Positions 25,611-32,664 of a stretch of DNA of 64,000 bases are shown one piece after another (the stretch's first letter is position 1; each line of letters begins with the position of its first letter). The stretch lies in NCBI GenBank assembly GCA_051004015.1, contig JBPCKT010000149.1, forward strand, positions 14,802-78,801, read 5' to 3'. The notes beneath the pieces are model-generated. The model worked only from the letters and a program-made list of their open reading frames with translations. It was not told the origin of the DNA and searched no databases. The DNA comes from SXOA01 sp051004015. GTDB lineage: Bacteria; Planctomycetota; Planctomycetia; Pirellulales; Pirellulaceae. A program made the position numbers and the translations under genes.

Positions 25611-25938
25611 GCATTTGGTCGCGAGTAAGCTTGGGTGCATCCGGCGGCAACGGTTGGGCCTTCATCCGTGCGACCAATTCCTGCATGGCCTTCGCTCGGG
25701 CGGCAGGATCGGTGATGGCAGGCGGAATGATGCGCGGCCCCGCGTGAATGTAGTGGTCGTGCTGGGCGGCCATGTCCTCAGGCAAGGACGATGCCTTGCC
25801 GATCACGTCTTTGAATTTGTCGGCGTACGTCGGCGGTGCGGGCGGGATTGGCTCAATGCGGACGCGCGTTCCCTCGGGCAAAGTCGTAGTGTCGTCCAGG
25901 ATCACCACCCCGCCGGTTATATGTCCTTCTAGGTGCAT
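25597..25938 (-). CDS. Antitoxin-like protein paired with truncated PIN gene
   Basis: 113 residues. The N-terminus MHLEGHITGGVVILDDTTTLPEGTRVRIEPIPP is the small beta-rich segment common to planctomycete antitoxins that precede PIN genes; the rest is a proline- and Ala-rich helical tail. A GGAGCAATC Shine-Dalgarno lies just before the ATG. The downstream PIN gene overlaps its 3-end by 14 bp. With the toxin cut short the pair is probably no longer functional, although the antitoxin can still be made. Confidence 0.72.
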   Translation of the reverse strand: MHLEGHITGGVVILDDTTTLPEGTRVRIEPIPPAPPTYADKFKDVIGKASSLPEDMAAQHDHYIHAGPRIIPPAITDPAARAKAMQELVARMKAQPLPPDAPKLTRDQMHERC

Positions 25939-26054
25939 GATTGCTCCTCTGCTTGCCGGTTTCTGCTGTCGCTAAGTGACGCTGGACTGGCTCAGCCGCT
26001 ACTTTATTCTATCTCACAACAGCGCGAACCGCCAAGCATTCCAAGCACGGGCAA

Positions 26055-26126
26055 ATGACCAATGACCAAATCTCAATGACCAATAAAAGCGATCCCGATT
26101 GGTCATTGGTGCTTGGTCATTGGTCA
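26055..26126. repeat. Heptamer arrays (ATGACCA type), inverted arms
   Basis: Left arm 26055-26082: ATGACCA, ATGACCA, AATCTCA, ATGACCA. Right arm 26099-26126: TTGGTCA, TTGGTGC, TTGGTCA, TTGGTCA. The arms are reverse complements around a 16-bp centre and could fold back. The right arm ends 15 bp from the stop of the isomerase gene. Confidence 0.85.
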
Positions 26127-26140
26127 TTCAGTTCCGGCTG

Positions 26141-27169
26141 CTACCCGGCCCACCCGTGCGCGTCCCGCACCTTGATCATCGTCCCCAAGATCGTGTTCCA
26201 GGTCTGCTGGTTTTCCAGCATGGCGTTGGGGAACATGCAGCCGTCCCAGCAGATGTGCGCCAGGCCGCGGCTGGGGGCGTCTTGGAGCCAGTAGGCGGCG
26301 GTTTTTACGATGTCGAGCTTGCCGTTGGGGTCGTCGGCGGGGCAGTGGCGGCCGGTGCTGTCGTGGCCGCCGGTGCCGTGGACGGTGCCGTCGTTTTGGG
26401 CGACGTGGAAGTCGAAGGTCCAGGGGCGGAGGGCGTCGGTCATTTGCTTGTAGGCGGCGTCGAACTCGGCCTGGGTGTAGCCCTTCTTGAGCAGGGCGTG
26501 GTCTTCCGCGTTGTAACCGAGCAGGTAGAGATAGGTGTGGGCCTGGTCCGCTTGAAAGCCGACGGTTTCGGGCATGCCGACTTCATGGAGCAGGTCGAGC
26601 ATGTGCCGCCACGAATGCATCCCGGCCCAGCAGATTTCCCCCTCCGCCGCCAGCCGCTCGCCGTTGTCCTTGGCCACCTTGGCCGCTTCGCGGAACGTGG
26701 CGGCGATTTTTTTGGTGTTTCCTTTTGGGTCGGCGTCCCAGTGGCTGGGGCTGTCGGCGGAGTCGATGCGGATGATGCCGTATTTCCGCACGCCATGCTT
26801 GTTCAGAATCTTGGCGATGCGGCAGGCCTTCTCCACCGCCAGCACAAAGTTCTTCCGGTCCTGCTCGCTCCCCATCGCCGAGCCACCGACCGTCCCCGGC
26901 CAGACCGGAGCAACGACCGAGCCGACGCTGAGCCCCTTCTCGGCAATCTTGTCCGCCATCGCCTTGATGGCGTCGTCGCTGGCATCCGGATCGAGATGCG
27001 GATGGAACAGAAACAGATCGACTCCGTCGAACTTCTGCCCATTCACGTTCGCACCGACCGTCAATTCCAGCATCCGGTCGAGGCTAATCGGCGGATGATC
27101 AGTACCGGCCTCTTTGCCGACGAGACCGGGCCACATGGCGTTGTGGAGTTTGGGATAGGTGTAGGGCAT
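26141..27169 (-). CDS. TIM-barrel sugar isomerase/epimerase family protein
   Basis: 342 residues from the MPYTYPKLHNAMWPG start. The chain follows a xylose-isomerase-like TIM barrel: FDGVDLFLFHPHLDPDA, VEKACRIAKILNKHGVRKYGIIRIDSADSP, GEICWAGMHSWRHML (Glu), TVGFQADQAHTYLY (Asp) and TFDFHVAQNDGTVHGTGGHD (His), in the order expected for the metal site. It is a different branch from the epimerase at 17634. It is followed upstream on the same strand by a cupin protein (gap 114 bp), suggesting sugar metabolism. Substrate unknown. Confidence 0.8.
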   Translation of the reverse strand: MPYTYPKLHNAMWPGLVGKEAGTDHPPISLDRMLELTVGANVNGQKFDGVDLFLFHPHLDPDASDDAIKAMADKIAEKGLSVGSVVAPVWPGTVGGSAMGSEQDRKNFVLAVEKACRIAKILNKHGVRKYGIIRIDSADSPSHWDADPKGNTKKIAATFREAAKVAKDNGERLAAEGEICWAGMHSWRHMLDLLHEVGMPETVGFQADQAHTYLYLLGYNAEDHALLKKGYTQAEFDAAYKQMTDALRPWTFDFHVAQNDGTVHGTGGHDSTGRHCPADDPNGKLDIVKTAAYWLQDAPSRGLAHICWDGCMFPNAMLENQQTWNTILGTMIKVRDAHGWAG

Positions 27170-27283
27170 GGTTTTCTCGCTTGTTAGTTCGGTTTGCAAT
27201 GCGGTTGATTTGGCCACGGATGGAACACGGATGGGAGCAATTATCCGTGTTCCATCGGTGTTGTTCCGTGGCTCCTGCTGACG

Positions 27284-28531
27284 CTATTTCCTAAAATCCC
27301 CCACCAGCGGCACCTTCTTATGCACGTCCGGGCCGAAGTACCGCAGGCCGACCAGCGGCTCTGAACCGGTGTTTTCGATTTCGACGCCCGCGATGGCGGC
27401 TTCGTGGGAGATGAAGACTTCGTCTTCGGTGGACTGGCCGAAGCGGATGAGGGCGGGGGTTTGCAGGGCCAGTTTGCCGATGCGGCCTTTGCCTTGGGTG
27501 GTGATCCAGCCGCTGGAGCCGGGGTCTTTGATCGTGCATTTCGCACCGGGTTCGATGGTCAGCTCCTTGGCGCTAAAGAGCTGCTCGCCGTCGACGAGGC
27601 CGTAGACGATCCATTTGTCGGTGTAGCCGGGGCCGCTCAATCTTTTGTCGACGATCGGCTCCAGGTAGTTGCTCTCCTTGAAATGCGTATCGATGTTCTT
27701 CTCCCAGTCGAGCTGGCCGATGATGAAATCGAGGTCCTGATGCTTGTCCTTGGGCATGTCCTTGACGAGCAGCGACCAGGGGACGTACCGCCCCTCGACG
27801 ATATTCTGGAACATGCCGAACACGTCGCTTCCCCACTGCGGCTCATAGGTGCAGAGGGAGCCGGGGGCGTGCAGCACGCCGGGGGGAATCAGCCAGCCGG
27901 TGCCGCGGCGGAGGCGGTAGGCCCGTGAGAGATCGAGAATGCCGTTTTCCCCTTTATTCCAGTTGGCCAGGCAGCGGCGGACGTCGTCCTTGGTCGTGCC
28001 GGGCTCGAGGCCCATGAAGGTGTAGCAGAAGTTGTTGTCCACATTGTTGTACTGCGGCGGGAAGTAGTAGCTCTCCGGCTTGCCCTCCTGACCGACGAGC
28101 TTGGCGTTGGCGGCGCTCTGGTGCATGTGGTGGGGAATCGGCCCCATGTTGTCGAAAAATTTGCTGTAGACCGGCCAGCGGCTGTACTGTTTGAACATCG
28201 TCTTGCCGATGAGCCGCTGTCCCGATTCGGCGACTGCATCCCGGAGCAGAAAATGTTGCCCTTCAAAGCTGGCAAACGACAGCCCTTCATGCCAGACCCG
28301 TCCTTCGTTGGCGGCCTCGGTCGTGCTGCTGAACCACCGCTCATCTATGCCACCGCGCTCGGCGCCATAGGCGTACAAATCCTGCGGATGCAGCTTGATA
28401 CGACGTCCGGGATGCAAAAAACTTCGCGGCACCCAGGTTGGGGTCAAGCGGAGCAGCCCTTGGCCCTTGTCGAGCGCCCGGTCCAGAATTTTGCCGACAT
28501 TGTCCGCCTTCACAATCTTCACGTCGTTCAT
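27284..28531 (-). CDS. Cupin-type protein, mannose-6-phosphate isomerase-like
   Basis: 415 residues from the MNDVKIVKAD start. The middle holds GPIPHHMHQSAANAKLVGQEGKPESYYFPPQYNN, where paired histidines and Glu are as in the metal site of type I cupins and phosphomannose isomerases, then GWLIPPGVLHAPGSLCTYEPQWGSDVFG, a second cupin signature. The last 110 residues (FSAKELTIEPGAKCTIKDPG) look like another cupin half. Together with the TIM-barrel protein downstream it suggests sugar isomerisation. Assignment to phosphomannose isomerase proper is not claimed. It diverges from the CBS protein. Confidence 0.65.
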   Translation of the reverse strand: MNDVKIVKADNVGKILDRALDKGQGLLRLTPTWVPRSFLHPGRRIKLHPQDLYAYGAERGGIDERWFSSTTEAANEGRVWHEGLSFASFEGQHFLLRDAVAESGQRLIGKTMFKQYSRWPVYSKFFDNMGPIPHHMHQSAANAKLVGQEGKPESYYFPPQYNNVDNNFCYTFMGLEPGTTKDDVRRCLANWNKGENGILDLSRAYRLRRGTGWLIPPGVLHAPGSLCTYEPQWGSDVFGMFQNIVEGRYVPWSLLVKDMPKDKHQDLDFIIGQLDWEKNIDTHFKESNYLEPIVDKRLSGPGYTDKWIVYGLVDGEQLFSAKELTIEPGAKCTIKDPGSSGWITTQGKGRIGKLALQTPALIRFGQSTEDEVFISHEAAIAGVEIENTGSEPLVGLRYFGPDVHKKVPLVGDFRK

Positions 28532-28741
28532 GGAGGTCCTCAAGTTGCTGTAAACGGGCTGCCGCCGAAGTTCCCATGGCGGAATTCCTGTCCCCAACTG
28601 GCAAGGGATTGTTGTACCGCAGAACCGGCATAAAGTGAATTCCCCAAACCGCCCTCGCCCGCCAATCACGACCTATATTTCCTCGCACTGCGGCTGGAAG
28701 ACAGAGATTCCAAGATTCAGAATCTGCAGCTCTTGCCGCCT

Positions 28742-29554
28742 ATGCGGAGAATGACGATGGAAAGCGGCCTGGGAACCTATGTCACGTACAATCCGCACGC
28801 GGTTTCACTCGAAACCCGCGTCGACGATCTGCTGCAGATGGTCGACAACCTGGCCATGCACTACTTTCCCGTGGTGGATCAGGATCAGCGGTTGATTGGG
28901 GAAGTACCCGAGACGGACGTCATGCGATTGGCCCGCGGACGGACACAATCCGACATTGAAACTGGTTCGACGATTGAACAGGCCGTCAGCAGGCAACTGG
29001 TAACGGTCGACTATCTTGCCTCTCCCCGCCGGGCGCTTCAACTGTTGATGGACTACCGCATTCATTCGCTGCCGGTGCTGGACCGCGGCAAGCTGATCGG
29101 CATCGTGACGACGAGTGATTTTCTCCGCGAATTCTCGTACGGACAGATGACTTGCGCGAAAGACCCCGTCAGCGATTTCCTGAAACATCCCGCCGAGCCG
29201 CTTGATCCGGATGTCACGGTGGACGAAACAATTGCGGCGATGGATCAGGCGCGCGTGGATCACCAGGTCGTCGTTCAAGGGGGCTGCCCGATCGGAGTGG
29301 TTGATCGGCGGGAGATTGTCAAAGCGACTTCTTTGGGCAATTCCGCAGCGAAGCTCACCGGCAACTCTTCGGTCCTGAAGATCCTCCGTAAAACGCCCGC
29401 TTTCCGCCCCGGCCAACGGATGAACGAAGCGGCTGCTCTGATGGTTGAACACGGGCTCTCCGCGCTGGCCGTCACCAATCAGGCCAACCGCTACCTGGGC
29501 ATCATCACCGCCCAGGAAATCCTGCACGTCATGCTGCGCGGTTTGAAGCCTTAA
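28742..29554 (+). CDS. CBS-domain protein, four CBS motifs
   Basis: 270 residues. Two tandem Bateman-type pairs: first pair from YVTYNPHAVSLETRVDDLLQMVDNLAMHYFPVVDQDQRLIG to HSLPVLDRGKLIGIVTTSDFLRE, second from FLKHPAEPLDPDVTVDETIAAM to LAVTNQANRYLGIITAQEILHVML. CBS pairs bind adenine nucleotides and regulate partner proteins; no effector domain is fused here, so it acts alone or on an unknown partner. Start chosen at ATG 28742, with ATGs at 28751 and 28757 and a TTG at 28733 as alternatives. Divergent from the cupin gene. Confidence 0.85.
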   Translation: MRRMTMESGLGTYVTYNPHAVSLETRVDDLLQMVDNLAMHYFPVVDQDQRLIGEVPETDVMRLARGRTQSDIETGSTIEQAVSRQLVTVDYLASPRRALQLLMDYRIHSLPVLDRGKLIGIVTTSDFLREFSYGQMTCAKDPVSDFLKHPAEPLDPDVTVDETIAAMDQARVDHQVVVQGGCPIGVVDRREIVKATSLGNSAAKLTGNSSVLKILRKTPAFRPGQRMNEAAALMVEHGLSALAVTNQANRYLGIITAQEILHVMLRGLKP

Positions 29555-29756
29555 GAGCCTCCTGAAAGGGGAGACGAGGTCGGAGGCCGGCTCGGGCATG
29601 CAACGATGGGCAGTGCCGATTGATCGTGGGCGGTTTGTAGTCTAGCGGCGGCGACCGGGGTAGACTACGCAGCAATTCTCCGGCGCGAATCCTGAGTATT
29701 CGGTACCAAGTACCTCGACGCTCCTTTGCCTCCGGTTCCACGTACTGCCAATTCCC

Positions 29757-32087
29757 TTGTCCAGCCACTCACCCGCCTCCGCCGTCGACGAATCTGCCGA
29801 CGCTCCGACTCATCACTGGGAAGAGTTGGCGCGGCGGCTGGAGGATTTTCTGACGGCATGGGGGAGAGTGGAGCCGAGCGGAGGTTCGCTGCCGGGTATC
29901 AAGAACTTCTTGCCGGCGGAGCCCCCCGGGCTCCGCAAGCTGGTCCTGGTGGAGCTGATCAAGACAGACATGGAGCAGCGGTCGAAGATGGGGCCCGCTG
30001 ATTCCAGCAATCCAGCGCCGGCAGCTCTCAAGCGTCTCGAAACCTATGCCGCGCAGTTCCCTGAATTGCGAGAAGGCGCGACCGGGGAGCCGCCGGTCGA
30101 TTTGATATATGAGGAATACCACGTCCGCCGGGTGGCGGGAGAAAACGTCTCGGTGAAGGATTACGTGCAGCGGTTTCCCAAAAGTCAGGAGGGTCTTCGC
30201 AAACTGCTCGGAGCGGAAGGGATCTCCGTCTCGTCGGCCTTGTGTCCCACGCGGCGGATTGAGCAGCCGAAAGCCGGCGAGAAAATCGACGATTTCGAGC
30301 TCCTCAACGAATTGGGGAAGGGTGCGTTCGCCAGCGTCTTTCTGGCCCGGCAGGTCTCCATGCAGCGTCTGGTGGCCCTGAAGATTTCCGCCGAGAAAGG
30401 GAGCGAGCCGCAGACCCTGGCGCAGCTCGACCATCCGCACATCGTGCGAGTCTATGACCAGCGGATCATCGCGGAGCGGAAAACACGGCTCCTTTATATG
30501 CAGTATGTCCCCGGCGGGACGTTGGCCGAGGTGGTAACCGTCATCCGCCGGACCCCTTCCTCGCTGCGCAGCGGCCGCCAGCTCATCGCGGCGATCGATG
30601 TTGCCATGGGCAAGTCCGGTCAGGCGGTGAGCGAGGATGCGCCTTGGCGGCGGAAGATCTCCAGCCTGGCCTGGCCGCAGGTGGTCTGCCGCGTCGGCAT
30701 GCAACTGGCCGGTGCCCTCGACTATGCCCATAGGATGGGCATCCTGCACCGCGACGTGAAGCCCGCCAATGTGCTGCTCACGTCGGACGGAATGCCCAAG
30801 CTGGCCGATTTCAACATCAGCTTTGGGTCGCACGTGGCGGGAACAACGCCGGCCGCGTATTTCGGCGGGTCGCTGGCGTATATGTCGCCGGAACAGCTCG
30901 AGGCCTGCAGCCCGTTGCACAAGCGGAAACCGGCGGACCTGGATAACCGAGCGGACCTCTATTCGCTCGGCGTCGTGCTCTGGGAGCTGCTGCACGGCGA
31001 GCGGCCGTTCCAGGAAGTGTCCCTGGAAGAGGGCTGGAACGAGACCGTGGAGGAAATGATTTGGCAGCGGCGGGGGTTGAAGATCGTCAACTCCCCTGCG
31101 GCCACCTCCACCAGCGAAGTGCTGCGGCGACTGGAAACAGTGCTCCGCAAAGCCCTGGCGCCTGTCCCGAAGGACCGCTATCAGTCCGGGGCCGAAATGG
31201 CCCGAGAGTTTACGCTCTGTCTGCATCGTCGCAGTTGGGAGCTGTTCCACGACTTCGGCAGGTCGTGGCGCGGCTTGGCCCGCCGACGGCCGCTCCTGGC
31301 CCTGATACCCATCAACCTCGTGCCGAATGTCCTGGCCGCAGCCTACAACTGGTGGTTCAACTACACCACGATCATTGCCGGTGGCGATGAGGCGATTAAG
31401 CAGGCATTCTGGTACCTGCAGTTCATCATTAACGGAATCGCGTTTCCTCTGGGCGTGGCTCTGGGGGTTTCGTACGGCTGGACGGCGGTCTGGGCCGTTT
31501 GGAAAGTTTCCCATGGCCGGTCCACTACGCCGGAGGAGCTGGCCGACGCCCGCTGCCGCTCGCTTCGGCTGGGACAAGTGATCGCACTCATCGGCGTTTC
31601 GGAATGGTTCGCGACCGGCATCATTTTTCCAGCGGCCATCCATCTGCTGGCTGGACACTTCGAGTTCAAGGACTACCTGCATTTCTTTCTCTCGCTGGCC
31701 GCCTGCGGGCTCATCGCGGCCGCTTTCCCATACCTGGGAACGACGTGGCTGGCCCTGCGGGTCTACTACCCCGCGCTCCTGGCCAACAGCTCCCCAGGGG
31801 AACGCGAAGTCCGCCTGCTGGAAAGCGTTCCCAGCCAGGCCGGTTTTTACCTGGCCATTGCCGCGGTCGTGCCGATGCTGGCCGTACTTCTGGTCATTCT
31901 CGGCTCTTTTGAGAACCGCATCGCTTCCGGCCTGCTTATCGTTGCAGGTCTCGCGGGCTTTCTGGCCGCCTGGTTCACCTACAACCAGATCCGCAGCGAC
32001 ATCGCCGCCCTCAGCATCGCCACGCGGGCGAGCGACAGCTTTGGCGTGGGGACGGAGACGGACATGGGAATGTCGAAGTTCGAATGA
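29757..32087 (+). CDS. Ser/Thr protein kinase, membrane-anchored, DFN variant
   Basis: 776 residues from a TTG start; the first ATG lies about 70 codons in. Residues about 1-180 are the helical N-terminus seen in planctomycete kinases (LRKLVLVELIKTDMEQR, YVQRFPKSQEGLRKLL). Kinase domain from FELLNELGKGAFASVF (about 183) with Lys in LVALKIS, catalytic HRDVKPANVLL, and LADFNISF where DFG is replaced by DFN; GSLAYMSPEQ and DLYSLGVVLWELL follow. The last 270 residues contain about six membrane helices. Asp of DFG is kept, so metal binding may persist. Its stop codon TGA is inside the heptamer array that follows. No sigma factor is adjacent. Confidence 0.85.
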   Translation: MSSHSPASAVDESADAPTHHWEELARRLEDFLTAWGRVEPSGGSLPGIKNFLPAEPPGLRKLVLVELIKTDMEQRSKMGPADSSNPAPAALKRLETYAAQFPELREGATGEPPVDLIYEEYHVRRVAGENVSVKDYVQRFPKSQEGLRKLLGAEGISVSSALCPTRRIEQPKAGEKIDDFELLNELGKGAFASVFLARQVSMQRLVALKISAEKGSEPQTLAQLDHPHIVRVYDQRIIAERKTRLLYMQYVPGGTLAEVVTVIRRTPSSLRSGRQLIAAIDVAMGKSGQAVSEDAPWRRKISSLAWPQVVCRVGMQLAGALDYAHRMGILHRDVKPANVLLTSDGMPKLADFNISFGSHVAGTTPAAYFGGSLAYMSPEQLEACSPLHKRKPADLDNRADLYSLGVVLWELLHGERPFQEVSLEEGWNETVEEMIWQRRGLKIVNSPAATSTSEVLRRLETVLRKALAPVPKDRYQSGAEMAREFTLCLHRRSWELFHDFGRSWRGLARRRPLLALIPINLVPNVLAAAYNWWFNYTTIIAGGDEAIKQAFWYLQFIINGIAFPLGVALGVSYGWTAVWAVWKVSHGRSTTPEELADARCRSLRLGQVIALIGVSEWFATGIIFPAAIHLLAGHFEFKDYLHFFLSLAACGLIAAAFPYLGTTWLALRVYYPALLANSSPGEREVRLLESVPSQAGFYLAIAAVVPMLAVLLVILGSFENRIASGLLIVAGLAGFLAAWFTYNQIRSDIAALSIATRASDSFGVGTETDMGMSKFE

Positions 32088-32150
32088 CGAAGTCCGAATG
32101 ACGAATGACGAATGGCGAATGGCGAATGGCGAATGGCGAATGGCGAATGG
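32082..32150. repeat. Heptamer array (GAATGAC/GAATGGC), ten units
   Basis: Units GAATGAC, GAAGTCC, GAATGAC, GAATGAC, then GAATGGC five times and a final GAATGG. The stop TGA of the kinase gene (32085-32087) lies in the first unit. An inverted arm of the same family is at 32633-32664. Confidence 0.9.
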
Positions 32151-32160
32151 ACAGGTGGGA

Positions 32161-32634
32161 CTACCTTGGCGAATGATGCACCCACGCCCGCTGCCGGTTG
32201 ATGTCGTAGATCACAATCCAACCGCCGCGATGTGTCGCGTTGGAAAAAAAGAAACAGTGGCGGATATCATCCGGTCCGATGTCGCAATAGATCGGTGGTG
32301 CGGGTGGCGGAGTTCGGAGTTCTTCGAGTTTCCAGCCTTGTTCGTCGCACCACGCGAGAAAGGCCTTCTTCGAGATTTCAAAGTCCGCGCCGCCGCTCTG
32401 AGTGCCGGCGTACATGTTGACGCGGGATGCTTCGTTGGGAAGTCGCAGCAAAGTCCAAGCTTTCGCAAAACGCAGGTTCGCTTCCTCCGCTGAAACATTT
32501 ATCGCCTCATCATGATAGGTGATAAACCTTACAAATCCGAACAGCAAGCAAAACAGCGTCATGTAGATCATCACGGCCTGCAGCGAAAATCGCGGCGGAT
32601 AAAACTTGCGGGTTGGTTTTGGCTGGCTGCTCAT
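32161..32634 (-). CDS. Membrane-anchored hypothetical protein, 157 aa
   Basis: Basic N-terminus, then one hydrophobic segment (about 18-38, LQAVMIYMTLFCLLFGFVRFI), then a soluble domain with no family I can name (YAGTQSGGADFEISKKAFLAWCDEQGWKLEEL and FSNATHRGGWIVIYD). It resembles small planctomycete membrane-anchored proteins. Both ends touch heptamer arrays of opposite strand: the start ATG lies in the unit GAATGAG at 32630-32636, and the other array ends 11 bp past its stop. It thus sits in a box of inverted repeats, like the S23 gene. Confidence 0.75.
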   Translation of the reverse strand: MSSQPKPTRKFYPPRFSLQAVMIYMTLFCLLFGFVRFITYHDEAINVSAEEANLRFAKAWTLLRLPNEASRVNMYAGTQSGGADFEISKKAFLAWCDEQGWKLEELRTPPPAPPIYCDIGPDDIRHCFFFSNATHRGGWIVIYDINRQRAWVHHSPR

Positions 32635-32664
32635 TCGCCATTCGTCATTCGGACTTCGTCATTT
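32633..32664. repeat. Heptamer array linking stop and start codons
   Basis: Reverse units GCCATTC, GTCATTC, GGACTTC, GTCATTT. Read on the minus strand the TGA of the WD40/cytochrome gene (32659-32661) and the ATG of the 157-aa gene (32632-32634) are supplied by or overlap the array. Confidence 0.85.

Noticed and set aside
26099..27187. Plus-strand open frame over the TIM-barrel isomerase gene
   Set aside because: The minus strand shows ordered metal-site motifs; the plus frame begins in a heptamer repeat and is Gly/Val-rich shadow sequence.
29769..31682. 637-codon open frame opposite the DFN kinase
   Set aside because: Shadow of the kinase gene: the plus strand has all kinase motifs while this frame is arginine/proline rich with no pattern.
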